NCBI GenBank assembly: GCA_022791575.1
Contig: JAAVZI010000039.1
Coordinates: forward strand, 1 to 64,000
Length of the DNA: 64,000 nucleotides
From: Lachnospiraceae bacterium
Lineage (GTDB): Bacteria > Bacillota > Clostridia > Lachnospirales > Lachnospiraceae
Direction: 5' to 3'
This document shows, one piece after another, positions 51,998-61,799 of the stretch. Both the position numbers and the translations under genes were made by a program. The notes below the pieces were generated by a model. It made no database searches. It had not been told where the DNA came from and was given only the letters and a program-made list of their open reading frames with translations. Positions within the stretch are counted from its first letter, which is position 1. Each line of letters opens with the position of its first letter.

Positions 51998-54103
51998 TTA
52001 ATAATAAAATGACTCTGCATAAAGAACCATCACCGAACGCGGCTGCAGCTCAATTTCCCCGGTTATACACAATTTTCCTGGTCTGTAAAACCTTCCCTCA
52101 TACGTATCTGCTGCTATTTTCCAACTATAGCTGACGGGAACCTTTGGCAGTGTCAGCCGTCTTGGCTCCCAAAAAGCATTAACAGCGATATAGACAATAT
52201 CCTCCCTGCTATTGCTGTTTCGTCCCGCAAACATAACACCAATAACCCGCGCTTCCCAATCAAACCTTTCTACAAAAGGCTGTTCTCCATGAAAACTCAC
52301 ATCCGGGAATCCATATTGACAGGGCCGTAATTTCTTACGAATAACTGGATGTTCCTTGCGAAATGCAATCATAAATTTAAAGAACTCAAATATATCCTTA
52401 TATTTCTCTTTTCTTTCCCAATCCAGCCAAGATATCTCATTATCCTGACAATAAGGATTATTATTGCCAAACTGCGTATTGCAGAATTCATCTCCAGCCA
52501 GAAACATCGGAGTTCCTCTGCTGCACATTAATACTGCACAGGCATTTCGGATCATGCGCATACGCAGCAGCTTGATCTCTTCATTATCCGTTTCACCTTC
52601 TACTCCACAGTTCCAGCTGCGGTTATCATCGGCTCCATCCGTATTATTCCAGCCATTAGCCTCATTATGCTTTATACTATAGCAATATAGATCATAAAGT
52701 GTAAAACCATCATGGCAGGTCAGAAAATTCACAGAAGCATTATCTTCCCGTTCTTCCATGGCATACATATCCTGAGAACCAGCGATCCTCTTCACCGCTG
52801 CTGAAGCAAAACCACCATCTCCTTTTAAGAAGCTTCTCAAATCATCCCGGTACTTGCCGTTCCATTCTGCCCAGCGGTTCCAGGACGGAAAACTTCCCAC
52901 CTGATATAATCCTCCTGCATCCCATGCCTCTGCAATCAATTTGACATCACTCAATACCGAATCAAATGCCAAGGACTGCAGAAGCGGCGGTTTACTCATA
53001 GGTGAACCATCCTCGCTTCTACCTAGAATCGAAGCCAGATCAAACCGGAATCCATCTATCCGATATTCAATGACCCAGTACCTCAGACATTCCAAAATCA
53101 GCTGCTGTACCACCGGATGATTACAGTTGAGAGTATTCCCACAGCCGCTGAAATTATAGTACTCACCTTCTGGCGTCAGAAGATAATAGACCTGATTATC
53201 AAATCCTTTGAACGAAAACATACGTCCATCTTGATTTCCCTCTGCTGTATGATTAAATACTACATCCAGAATCACCTCAATTCCATTCTGGTGCAGTTCA
53301 TGAATTACTTTCTTTAATTCCAGCCCCTCATGATTTCTCTTCGGCTTGGAAGAATAACTGGTATTCGGCGCAAAAAAACTAACTGGGTTATATCCCCAAT
53401 AATCAAGCAGCTGTTTTCCATCCTTTTCGCGGTAATTTCCCATTTCATCAAACTCGAAAATCGGCATCAGCTCCACTGCATTGATCCCCAGTTCTTTCAA
53501 ATAAGGTATTTTCTCCGCCAGCCCTGCAAACGTGCCGGGAAATTCCACACCAGAAGACGGATGATAGGTAAACCCTCTGACATGCAGCTCATAAATAATC
53601 AAATCCTGCATAGAATGCTTCTTATATGTGTGATTCCCCCAGTCATAATTATGACGGACAACCCTGGCGCGGTAACACTCTCCATCATCTACCCGTTCTC
53701 CCCACTTACTCTGTCCGCAGACTGCATGAGCATATGGGTCTAACAGAATCTTTTCTTTGTCAAATATCAGACCCTTTTCCGGTATATAAGGCCCATCCAG
53801 ACGATAGGCATATTCAAATTCATCTATTTTCAGACCAAAAACAATCATGGAATAAACATTTCCGATTTTATAATTCTCTGGAAATGGTATTACTGCATAG
53901 TATTCTTTCGTATGCGGTTTAAACAACAACAGCTCACAGCTCACGGCCTCGCAGGAATGTACGGTAAAGCTTACGCCGCCTGGAATTGCTCTGGCACCGT
54001 TTATTTCATATAGTCCCGGACGTACATCATAGCCGGCCACTTTATCCAAAGGCATTAAAGCGCTCGGATTATCTACCTGCAGCTGTTCTCCAACTAATGA
54101 CAT
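51998..54103 (-). CDS. glgX: Glycogen debranching enzyme (isoamylase type)
   Basis: 701 residues, GH13 subfamily 11. N-terminal CBM48-like domain (about 1-120), catalytic barrel with LDVVFNHTAEGN, YRIDGFRFDLA (nucleophile Asp), IAEAWDAGG (acid/base Glu) and FLTCHDGFTLYDL, and a C-terminal beta domain. It hydrolyses alpha-1,6 branches of glycogen or limit dextrins in the cytoplasm. Followed by malQ 75 bp later. Promoter at 54137-54165. Confidence 0.93.
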   Translation of the reverse strand: MSLVGEQLQVDNPSALMPLDKVAGYDVRPGLYEINGARAIPGGVSFTVHSCEAVSCELLLFKPHTKEYYAVIPFPENYKIGNVYSMIVFGLKIDEFEYAYRLDGPYIPEKGLIFDKEKILLDPYAHAVCGQSKWGERVDDGECYRARVVRHNYDWGNHTYKKHSMQDLIIYELHVRGFTYHPSSGVEFPGTFAGLAEKIPYLKELGINAVELMPIFEFDEMGNYREKDGKQLLDYWGYNPVSFFAPNTSYSSKPKRNHEGLELKKVIHELHQNGIEVILDVVFNHTAEGNQDGRMFSFKGFDNQVYYLLTPEGEYYNFSGCGNTLNCNHPVVQQLILECLRYWVIEYRIDGFRFDLASILGRSEDGSPMSKPPLLQSLAFDSVLSDVKLIAEAWDAGGLYQVGSFPSWNRWAEWNGKYRDDLRSFLKGDGGFASAAVKRIAGSQDMYAMEEREDNASVNFLTCHDGFTLYDLYCYSIKHNEANGWNNTDGADDNRSWNCGVEGETDNEEIKLLRMRMIRNACAVLMCSRGTPMFLAGDEFCNTQFGNNNPYCQDNEISWLDWERKEKYKDIFEFFKFMIAFRKEHPVIRKKLRPCQYGFPDVSFHGEQPFVERFDWEARVIGVMFAGRNSNSREDIVYIAVNAFWEPRRLTLPKVPVSYSWKIAADTYEGRFYRPGKLCITGEIELQPRSVMVLYAESFYY

Positions 54104-54136
54104 TCATTAATCACCCTTTCCTTTTACTACATTTCT

Positions 54137-54165
54137 ATTTTAATACAGCTTTACTTCTTTGACAA
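54137..54165 (-). promoter_or_regulatory. Sigma-A promoter of glgX-malQ-plsC
   Basis: Minus strand TTGTCA (54160-54165), 17-bp spacer, TAAAAT (54137-54142). About 30 nt of leader to the glgX ATG. Confidence 0.65.
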
Positions 54166-54203
54166 GTAAAAAGTGACCTGACGTCATATTTTTATAGATT
54201 CCC

Positions 54204-54232
54204 AAAAAAACTGGCAGATATCATTCTGCCAG
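54204..54232 (-). terminator. Terminator of the double-HTH regulator gene
   Basis: CTGGCAG (54211-54217) with CTGCCAG (54226-54232), followed on the minus strand by seven T residues (54204-54210). Clean intrinsic terminator 40 bp after the stop at 54272. Confidence 0.85.
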
Positions 54233-54271
54233 ATAAAATGTATATTAATAACTGCTGTCAAGCAGATTCAC

Positions 54272-54973
54272 TCATTTGTTTTCCTCAAATAAAGCATAGG
54301 CCCGATCCAATATTTCTAAAAGACGTTTCTTAATCTCCGGGGTAAATTCCTTCCATATCAGGTTCATCACACTTAGATTACTGATTTCCTCACCTAACAG
54401 AATCGATGGCAAAATCCCTGTTTTCTCATAAAGATTAACCAATACTTCTGCGTCTGGTATCCGATTTTCACGCTCAATATCACGATATTTTTTAATATTG
54501 ATATCCAGCAGCTTTGCCATCCGATCCTGAGTTAAATGCTTCATTTTGCGAATCCCATACCAGATACTGTCTCGAATCTCTCCATTCCGCTCCTTCATAC
54601 GAAGAAGTTCAACTTCTCTACTGTAATCTACGCTGCCCCATTCTTCCACCTTATTCATCATATTCGTTCCACGGTTTACAAGCCATACCATAAGCATAAT
54701 CAGTTCTCTCTTGTATTCGCTCTTACATTTGGAAAGATAATCGTCTAACTCTGTAACTAGTGTTTCCTGTCCCGTCAGGAAAAAATCCATATCCACATTG
54801 TATTTGCTCAAATTTAACAGAGCAGTTCCAGAAATCATCTTCTTTCCCTGCTCCACCTTACTGTAATGGCTCTGGGTAATTCCCATAATATTTCCCATTT
54901 CTTCCTGGCTTAAATGATTCATTTCACGATACTTTGTCAGTCTTACCAGCGTTTCCTCATACAATGTACTCAT
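54272..54973 (-). CDS. XRE-family regulator with two helix-turn-helix domains
   Basis: 233 residues. First HTH about 10-62 (REMNHLSQEEMGNIMGITQS, SHYSKVEQGKKMISG). Middle (about 70-150) is helical and carries a hydrophobic-basic stretch (KRELIMLMVWLVNRGTNMM). Second HTH about 145-200 (MKHLTQDRMAKLLDINIKK, YRDIERENRIPDAEVLV). Both have the typical Gln/Glu recognition-helix pattern. Two HTHs in one chain suggest recognition of a long or direct-repeat operator. Target unknown; it is alone between two terminators. ATG with AAGGA upstream. A 157-bp gap to spmB contains GCGATTTTTCGC. Confidence 0.8.
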   Translation of the reverse strand: MSTLYEETLVRLTKYREMNHLSQEEMGNIMGITQSHYSKVEQGKKMISGTALLNLSKYNVDMDFFLTGQETLVTELDDYLSKCKSEYKRELIMLMVWLVNRGTNMMNKVEEWGSVDYSREVELLRMKERNGEIRDSIWYGIRKMKHLTQDRMAKLLDINIKKYRDIERENRIPDAEVLVNLYEKTGILPSILLGEEISNLSVMNLIWKEFTPEIKKRLLEILDRAYALFEENK

Positions 54974-55130
54974 GCCAATTCCTTTCTGAATCAGGCTCTG
55001 CAGCTTCCCCTATTGTTGGTTGTCATTCGCGCCTTTGATACTGAATTATTTACTACATTGTAGCGAAAAATCGCATTCCTATTATAACCCTATTTGTGAA
55101 TAATCATGCATTTTACCGGAAATTTAAATA

Positions 55131-55646
55131 TTACGCAAGCAACACAGAAGCAACGATCCCAGCAAGGGTACTAACGAGAGCCCCGGCAAGGGTCCAACGA
55201 GTTTTCTTTACCTTTGCTGTCATAAAATAAACAGACATTGTATAAAAAATAGTCTCGGTACAGCTCATCATAATAGACGTCAGGCGCCCAAGAGAAGAGT
55301 CTGGTCCAAACTCCTTAAATATATCCAGGGCAAGCCCGGTTGCTGCCGAAGACGAGAACATACGTACAATTGTCATTGGGACCAACTCTGCTGGAAAATG
55401 CAGAAAACCAATCCATTTTCCAATCAATTCTCCTAGCAAATCCAGAAAACCGGAGGCCCGCAGTACTCCTACGCCTACCATCAGACCGATCAGGGTCGGC
55501 ATGATCTTAATCACCGTTTTAAAGCCATCCTCTGCGCCCTTAACAAAATCCTCATATATATTTTTTTTCATAAGAATTCCAAAGCCTACTATGTAGAAAA
55601 CCAGAAGCGGAACAATAAAATCCGATAAAAATAAAATAAATTCCAT
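55131..55646 (-). CDS. spmB: Spore maturation protein B
   Basis: 171 residues from ATG at 55646 (GAGG 6 nt upstream); a longer TTG-started reading adds 8 residues without a ribosome binding site. Five or so membrane segments; IMPTLIGLMVGVGVLRASGFLD and MSCTETIFYTMSVYF are conserved SpmB stretches. Needed with SpmA for spore core dehydration. In most Clostridia and Bacillus spmA and spmB lie head-to-tail in one operon; here they diverge. Confidence 0.9.
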   Translation of the reverse strand: MEFILFLSDFIVPLLVFYIVGFGILMKKNIYEDFVKGAEDGFKTVIKIMPTLIGLMVGVGVLRASGFLDLLGELIGKWIGFLHFPAELVPMTIVRMFSSSAATGLALDIFKEFGPDSSLGRLTSIMMSCTETIFYTMSVYFMTAKVKKTRWTLAGALVSTLAGIVASVLLA

Positions 55647-55745
55647 AAGCAGCCTCATTTTCTTTGTCAAAAAATTATATGAAATCTGCCTGGAATAAAT
55701 TCTTTTTTCCGTTCATAAAATTAAAAAAATCCCCGGAGGAATTTT
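55647..55745. promoter_or_regulatory. Shared divergent region of spmB and spmA
   Basis: 99 bp between two start codons on opposite strands. CATATAAT on the minus strand (near 55673) and TTCATAAAATT on the plus strand (near 55718) both resemble the -10 of sigma-E-type mother-cell promoters (CATACANT) with one mismatch; the -35 boxes are not clear. If real, both genes would be expressed from this region together. Confidence 0.35.
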
Positions 55746-56351
55746 ATGTTAAATTATCTATGGGGCATGATGATTATTGTTGGGATTGCCTATGGGGCAA
55801 TTCAGGGCAGAATGCCTGAGATTACCAACGCTATACTGGATTCTTCCAAGGAAGCTGTGACCCTATGCATTACTATGATTGGAGTGATGTCGGTCTGGGT
55901 CGGTCTAATGGAAATTGCTAAAAATACAGGACTGATTGACAGTGCTACTAAGAAAATCCAACCTCTTGTTCATTTTCTCTTTCCTAATATTCCAAAAGGA
56001 CATCCAGCCAGACAATACATCACAACCAATATTATTGCCAATATCCTTGGCCTGGGCTGGGCCGCTACGCCGGCTGGATTAAAGGCTATGGACGCCCTGG
56101 CTGAACTAGAGAAGGAACGGGGAACTCCAGAATACCTAGAACATAAAAAGAACCGGACTGCCAGCAAGGAAATGTGCACCTTTCTGGTTATCAACATTTC
56201 CTCTCTTCAGCTGATTCCGGTTAATATTATTGCATATCGTTCCCAGTATGGAAGCGTAAATCCTGCTGACATCTTGATTCCAGCAATCATTGCTACTTCC
56301 GTCAGCACCATTACCGGAATTATTTTCTGTAAACTAATGCCCAGACGCTAA
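55746..56351 (+). CDS. spmA: Spore maturation protein A
   Basis: 201 residues. About five membrane segments; IIGMMAGAGAIG-like N-terminal pattern reads GMMIIVGIAYGAIQG, then SKEAVTLCITMIGVMSVWVGLMEIA and IIANILGLGWAATPAGLKAMD, which is the SpmA signature. Partner of SpmB in spore dehydration. ATG after CCGGAGGAATTTT. Confidence 0.92.
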   Translation: MLNYLWGMMIIVGIAYGAIQGRMPEITNAILDSSKEAVTLCITMIGVMSVWVGLMEIAKNTGLIDSATKKIQPLVHFLFPNIPKGHPARQYITTNIIANILGLGWAATPAGLKAMDALAELEKERGTPEYLEHKKNRTASKEMCTFLVINISSLQLIPVNIIAYRSQYGSVNPADILIPAIIATSVSTITGIIFCKLMPRR

Positions 56352-56370
56352 CTGGCCTGGGCATTTTCTT
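56336..56370 (+). terminator. Terminator of spmA
   Basis: AATGCCCAG (56336-56344) with CTGGGCATT (56357-56365), followed by TTTCTT. The 5' arm lies inside the last codons of spmA, which is common for compact terminators. Convergent with the PrsA-like gene at 56418. Confidence 0.75.
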
Positions 56371-56417
56371 AGTAACTGTGAATAAGTAATTGAACCGGCC
56401 TACTTGCCTGCAGTTCC

Positions 56418-57482
56418 TTATTCTTTAGAAGGATCTTGATATGCAGCAATTGCTTTCTCCATTGTTACCTGACTCCAGATCTCATCTTTTATCTGGTAAG
56501 TCGATTCTTGGGTCCATTGCTGTATTGTCTTTTTTAACTGTTTTAGCTGTTCATTCTTTAACAGACTTTGTTTGGCACTCTCCAGGCTGTCCGGATCTAC
56601 TTCCTGCCGGCGGCCGATAAAAATTCCATGATTATTTCCAACATAAGAAACTTCTGATACTTCTCCCTGCTCCAGCTGATCCATAATCTGATTTAATTCT
56701 GCCAGCTGGTCACTTTCATCTTCTGCAAAATACGTATGCAGAGCCGTCGGATAACCGGCCTCAGCTGCTGCCTGGTCAAGATTGCCTCCGGCTGCTGCCT
56801 TATCATGAATATTCTGGAAATTCTCTATCAAAGTCCCTGCGCTTTCATCTGGGTCATTCAAATCAACCGCCTTATCCCCAAAAGAAGCATACACATAAGA
56901 ATAGGTTTTGGCCTCGCTTTCTCCTGCTTTTACCCCCTTGGTTATAGAGGTGATTACCTTACTGAGAATGGTATAATCGGTCAATATCTCTGTAAGAATC
57001 TCTTTATCTGCCATCATCGCTTCCAGCGCCTTATCTGAATTACCTGCGAAAAAAGTTTCAACGGTTTTTTCTATCTGCTCGTTCTCCTTATCGCTGATAC
57101 TGACTCCATATTCCTCCTGATGCTGTCTAGCCAGACTCATACGCACCAACAGATTCATAATGGATTCTTTCATATTGTCCTGAAACGTCCGGTCTCCTTC
57201 ATAGATTGGCAGACGATACCATAGATTGCCATAGACGCCCTTTTGCATCTCCTGCACAATCGCCTGCTGAAACTTCAGAAGAAAATATGCTTTTTTCAAG
57301 GGAACCTGGTCCTCACCCACTGTCAGTACAACTGTCTCAGGGTCCAATCCATTGTAGGGATCTATCGCTTCTTTCGGTGCTGCTGTTTCCTTTGTCGACT
57401 CCTCCGCCCAGCCAGGGACTGCGGACACTGCCAAGACAGCTGCCAAAATAACCCCCATTACTTTTTTCTTTAATTTCTTCAT
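56418..57482 (-). CDS. PrsA/SurA-like extracytoplasmic foldase
   Basis: 354 residues with signal peptide (about 1-26, MKKLKKKVMGVILAAVLAVS, cleavage near GWA-EES). A SurA_N-like region (about 45-190: LKKAYFLLKFQQAIVQEMQKG, LARQHQEEYGVSISDKE) and a weak parvulin-like region (about 200-300) with gaps. No lipobox Cys is visible, unlike classical PrsA. It probably helps fold exported proteins. Lies 30 bp after mfd on the same strand, as in many Clostridia. Confidence 0.75.
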   Translation of the reverse strand: MKKLKKKVMGVILAAVLAVSAVPGWAEESTKETAAPKEAIDPYNGLDPETVVLTVGEDQVPLKKAYFLLKFQQAIVQEMQKGVYGNLWYRLPIYEGDRTFQDNMKESIMNLLVRMSLARQHQEEYGVSISDKENEQIEKTVETFFAGNSDKALEAMMADKEILTEILTDYTILSKVITSITKGVKAGESEAKTYSYVYASFGDKAVDLNDPDESAGTLIENFQNIHDKAAAGGNLDQAAAEAGYPTALHTYFAEDESDQLAELNQIMDQLEQGEVSEVSYVGNNHGIFIGRRQEVDPDSLESAKQSLLKNEQLKQLKKTIQQWTQESTYQIKDEIWSQVTMEKAIAAYQDPSKE

Positions 57483-57512
57483 AAATAACCTCCTGTACGT
57501 TCTCTATCATGC

Positions 57513-60500
57513 TTATAACTGCAGCAGTTTCATATCCTCAAGCAACTGCAGCAATTCCTTAAGAATATTTTCTTTTCCCTTCTCTTTACGGTTATTCTTA
57601 ACTAACCGATAAATAAAATACGGTGGTGTATCCGCTTTAAATGTCAGTATTCCTTTATATTGCTCCAGAAGCTCAGGAATCCTGGCAACATCTATTTTGG
57701 CCTTTTCATACATGGACAGCCGCACATATTCTGTCCGCGCCTTAATCTCCGTTATATCCAGCTGACTGGCCTTAGCACGGATCAAAGCAATATCAAATAG
57801 ATTCTCTACTGCCGGCGGAATATCTGAAAAACGATCTATCAGTTCTTCCTTCATATCCTCGCACTCTTCTTCATTTTCAATGGCCGCAATCCGCTTATAG
57901 ATATCCAGCTTCTGGAATTCATTCGGTATATAGCGTTCTGGAATAAATGCATCCACATCTACCTCAACCACCGCCTGTACCTTCTCTTCTTCACCAGTGC
58001 CCTTCAGCTGCTTCACGGCTTCATTGAGCATCTTACAATAAAGGTCATAACCTACAGCCTCCATATGTCCGCTCTGCTGCTCGCCCAAAATACTGCCTGC
58101 ACCACGAATCTCCAAATCCTTCATTGCAATTTTTATACCAGAACCCAGGTCCGTAAATTCGCGGATCGCCTGCAGCCGTTTTTCTGCCACCTCTTTAAGC
58201 ATTTTATTTCTCCGATACATTAAAAAGGCATAGGCCGTCCTATTTGACCTTCCTACCCGCCCCCGAAGCTGGTACAGCTGGGATAAGCCAAAGTTATCCG
58301 CATCATGAATAATAATAGTATTCACATTGGAAATGTCCAGCCCGGTCTCAATAATCGTTGTTGATACCAATACATCAATATCCCCATTGACAAAATCATA
58401 CATAATCCGCTCCAGTTCCCGCTCCCGCATCTGTCCATGGGCAAATGCCACGTTGGCCTCTGGAACAAGTGACTGAACCTTAAGCGCCATTTCATCAATA
58501 TCTTTCACCCGATTGTATACATAATATACCTGCCCGTTGCGGTTCAGTTCTCGATTCAGTGCTTCTCTTATCATTTCCTCACTAAACTCCATCACATAAG
58601 TCTGAATCGGCACACGGTCCATTGGCGGCTCTTCCAGCACACTCATATCCCGGATTCCGATCAAACTCATATGCAAAGTCCTTGGGATCGGCGTTGCCGT
58701 TAAAGTCAGGACATCGATATTTTCCTTCATCTTTTTGATTTTCTCCTTGTGGGTAACGCCAAAACGCTGTTCCTCATCAATAATCAGAAGCCCCAGATCT
58801 TTAAATGTTACATCCTTCGACAATACCCTATGTGTACCAATAACGATATCTACCGTACCTTTCTTAAGCCCTTCAATGGCGGCTTTCTGCTGTCCTGGTG
58901 TCCGAAAACGGCAGAGGAGTTCAATCTTTATAGGATAGCCTTTCATCCTTTGAGCAAAATTACTATAATGCTGCTGAGCCAAAATCGTAGTCGGCACCAG
59001 GTAAACCACCTGTTTGCTCTCCTGCACAGCCTTAAAGGCCGCCCGAATGGCTATTTCCGTTTTGCCAAACCCTACATCTCCGCAGATTAGACGATCCATC
59101 ATCTTCCGGCTTTCCATATCCCGCTTGGCAGCTTCTATAGCAAGCAGCTGGTCCTCCGTCTCCTCAAATGGAAATAATTCTTCGAATTCTTTCTGCCATA
59201 CCGTATCTTCACTATATACATAACCACTGTGCTGTTGACGTTTGGCATAGAGTTCCACCAAATCCTTTGCCACTTCCTGCACAGCACCTTTGACCCGCTT
59301 CTTTGTCTTTTTCCATTCCTTTGACCCCAGTTTATTCAGCCGCGGCTGTTTTGCTGAACCATCTGCATATTTCTGGATGGCATCCATACGGGTTGCCAGT
59401 ACATAGAGATTACCGCCATCACCATACTCAATTTTCATGTAATCCTTTTCAATATGCTCCACCGTAATTTTCTCAATTCCACGGTAAATGCCGATTCCAT
59501 GATCCTCATGGACTACATAATCTCCAACCTTTAAATCATTAAAATTCGATATCTTCTGACCTTCATACTGCTTGCGCTTCTTCTTTTTCTTCTTCTCTGC
59601 GCCAAAGATATCACCCTCAGATATTACTACATACTTCAACAGCGGATATTCATATCCTCTACGGATTCCGCACTTTACAGTCATAATTTCTCCTGGCTGG
59701 ATATTATGAGCTTCGTCTTCTGTATAAAAACTGCTTAGCTCCCTTTGCATAAATTCTTCGGCAAGCCTCTTTGCCCTTGTTGCCGATGGGGAAGCAAGCA
59801 GTACCCGGTAACCCTTCTTCTTCCATTGTCCCAGATCTTTTACCAGCATTTCAAAATCTCCTCGGTAACTGGGAACTCCCCGGACGTCCAGCCAATTCGT
59901 ATCTGCCATATGAAAACCGGCCTGCTGTTTCTCCAGAATCGAATAGGCCACACATTTATAAGTGTTAATTCTGCCGATAATCTCTCTTGCTTCAAATAAC
60001 ACTTTCGTTTGTCCTGACAGTATATGTCCCTGCTCTAAACGGTGCAGCATACTTTCCCGAAATTCCGTTTCCACCACACTGGCTTTTTCTCCCAGCCTTG
60101 CCGGATCATCTAAAGTAATTAATGTCTGCTCCTTTGGGAAATAATCAAGGAAGCTGACCGGATGCTCCACAAAATAAGGAAGGTACATATCCAATCCATC
60201 CATTTGTCCATTTTGTACACGTTCTAACAATTCCTCTACATTGGTTTTCAGGCGAAAGCCTTCTTCCGTCTGCATGGCTTTACGGAATTTTTCCACGGCT
60301 TTCTTCTCTTCCTTCTCAATCTTCTGCAAGCCCTTTTCCAGAGTTGCCGAATCCACTGCTAACTCCGCTGCCGGATAAATCGTTATATTTTCTAAATTCT
60401 CAATAGAACGCTGGCTTTGCACATCAAAAGAACGTATGGAATCGATTTCATCTCCCCATAGCTCAATTCGAAATGGATTTTCTTCTGTCAAAGGAAATAG

Positions 60501-61043
60501 ATCAATAATACCACCGCGAATAGAAAACTGTCCCTTAACATCCACCTGCCCTGTATGCTCATATCCCATATGCACCAGCTGTTTTCGCAGGCTCTCCAGA
60601 TGAATCGTACTGTCATAATCAATATGCAGTCTCCGTTCCCGAATCTGGATCAGAGGCATTACTTTATCCATCAATCCGTCTATCGTTGTGATAACGGTTA
60701 CATGTCCAGATTTTAACTCTGCAATCTGCTGGATGACTGCCATTCTCTGACGTACCAGCAGATTTCCATGAATATCCGCTGCAAAAAAAATAAAGTCCTT
60801 GGCTGGATAGAGATAAACATTTTCTTCTAACTGAACATATTCCTCATAGATTTCCTTGGCTTTCTGTTCCTCATAGGTCAAAATCAAATGATATTGGATA
60901 TCTCTAGCCAAACCGCATGCCATATGCAGTTTTTGTGAATCGGTACAGCCCAGAAACTGCCAGATTCCATTATGGTTCTGAAGCCATTCTTTGGCCTGCT
61001 CATATTCATTTAGCTCCTGTAAAGGCTGCAAAAATGCATTCAT
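57513..61043 (-). CDS. mfd: Transcription-repair coupling factor
   Basis: 1176 residues, the full Mfd length. UvrB-homology part (about 1-340, IDLFPLTEENPFRIELWGDEID), RNA-polymerase-interacting CarD/RID (about 490-560: LKVGDYVVHEDHGIGIYRGI), translocase motor (about 610-950) with Walker A GDVGFGKTEIAIRA, DEEQ box IIDEEQRFGV, ETGLDISNVNTIIIHDADNFG, and the C-terminal TRCF domain (about 1000-1150). It releases stalled RNA polymerase and recruits UvrA. Its ATG overlaps the pth stop (ATGA). Confidence 0.97.
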   Translation of the reverse strand: MNAFLQPLQELNEYEQAKEWLQNHNGIWQFLGCTDSQKLHMACGLARDIQYHLILTYEEQKAKEIYEEYVQLEENVYLYPAKDFIFFAADIHGNLLVRQRMAVIQQIAELKSGHVTVITTIDGLMDKVMPLIQIRERRLHIDYDSTIHLESLRKQLVHMGYEHTGQVDVKGQFSIRGGIIDLFPLTEENPFRIELWGDEIDSIRSFDVQSQRSIENLENITIYPAAELAVDSATLEKGLQKIEKEEKKAVEKFRKAMQTEEGFRLKTNVEELLERVQNGQMDGLDMYLPYFVEHPVSFLDYFPKEQTLITLDDPARLGEKASVVETEFRESMLHRLEQGHILSGQTKVLFEAREIIGRINTYKCVAYSILEKQQAGFHMADTNWLDVRGVPSYRGDFEMLVKDLGQWKKKGYRVLLASPSATRAKRLAEEFMQRELSSFYTEDEAHNIQPGEIMTVKCGIRRGYEYPLLKYVVISEGDIFGAEKKKKKKRKQYEGQKISNFNDLKVGDYVVHEDHGIGIYRGIEKITVEHIEKDYMKIEYGDGGNLYVLATRMDAIQKYADGSAKQPRLNKLGSKEWKKTKKRVKGAVQEVAKDLVELYAKRQQHSGYVYSEDTVWQKEFEELFPFEETEDQLLAIEAAKRDMESRKMMDRLICGDVGFGKTEIAIRAAFKAVQESKQVVYLVPTTILAQQHYSNFAQRMKGYPIKIELLCRFRTPGQQKAAIEGLKKGTVDIVIGTHRVLSKDVTFKDLGLLIIDEEQRFGVTHKEKIKKMKENIDVLTLTATPIPRTLHMSLIGIRDMSVLEEPPMDRVPIQTYVMEFSEEMIREALNRELNRNGQVYYVYNRVKDIDEMALKVQSLVPEANVAFAHGQMRERELERIMYDFVNGDIDVLVSTTIIETGLDISNVNTIIIHDADNFGLSQLYQLRGRVGRSNRTAYAFLMYRRNKMLKEVAEKRLQAIREFTDLGSGIKIAMKDLEIRGAGSILGEQQSGHMEAVGYDLYCKMLNEAVKQLKGTGEEEKVQAVVEVDVDAFIPERYIPNEFQKLDIYKRIAAIENEEECEDMKEELIDRFSDIPPAVENLFDIALIRAKASQLDITEIKARTEYVRLSMYEKAKIDVARIPELLEQYKGILTFKADTPPYFIYRLVKNNRKEKGKENILKELLQLLEDMKLLQL

Positions 61044-61642
61044 GCTTCTTCCTTTCTCTGCTGGGAGATTTCTTTGTTTTTCTGATTATAGATATTCATG
61101 GCAGAATCCATCTCACCTTCCACAATCATTCCTGCTGCCCGAATGGCATGTTCGATGGCCTCATCCATCAAAACCCTCTCAGACTTTGTAAAATGCCCCA
61201 GCACATAATCCACCAAGTCCATTTTCTTGGGTTTTTCTCCTACTCCTATTTTTATTCGCGCAAAATTCTGGGTATTCAGATTCGCTATAATATTTTTAAT
61301 CCCATTATGTCCTCCTGCACTGCCTTTTTTCCGAATTCGAAGCTGGCCAACATCCAGACTGATATCATCAAACAGAACCAATAGTTCCGATTCTGGATCG
61401 ATTTTATAATAATCCACAACTGACCGCAGACTCTCTCCGCTCAAATTCATATAAGTCTGAGGTTTTACCAATACAACTTTATTTCCATTAATCATACCCT
61501 TACCGCAATAGGCACGATGCTTTCTGATGGATATATCTATATTATATTTTTCTGCCAAGGCGTCAATCGCATCAAACCCTATGTTATGCCTAGTATTTTC
61601 ATATTGTTTGTCAGGATTTCCCAGACCTGCAATTACATACAT
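61040..61642 (-). CDS. pth: Peptidyl-tRNA hydrolase
   Basis: 200 residues from ATG at 61642 (AGAAGGAG 8 nt upstream); longer in-frame readings have no such site. Recycles peptidyl-tRNA. MYVIAGLGNPDKQYENTRHNIG has the His20 and Asn10 region, LVKPQTYMNLSGESL and DDISLDVGQLRIRKKGSAGGHNG hold the substrate groove and catalytic Asp. Coupled to mfd by a 4-bp overlap, the normal pth-mfd arrangement. Confidence 0.95.
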   Translation of the reverse strand: MYVIAGLGNPDKQYENTRHNIGFDAIDALAEKYNIDISIRKHRAYCGKGMINGNKVVLVKPQTYMNLSGESLRSVVDYYKIDPESELLVLFDDISLDVGQLRIRKKGSAGGHNGIKNIIANLNTQNFARIKIGVGEKPKKMDLVDYVLGHFTKSERVLMDEAIEHAIRAAGMIVEGEMDSAMNIYNQKNKEISQQRKEEA

Positions 61643-61799
61643 GACTTTCTCCTTCTCTTTCCGAAATATGTTTAGAAACATACGTATTTTCTCCATTCTC
61701 AGATAACTAATCGCCTTTCCTTCTTTCAGCCAAAACCGCAATTTCTTCCCAATCAATAGTAACACAGCCTGCCGCGATTTACAAGGCATTTATTCCATA

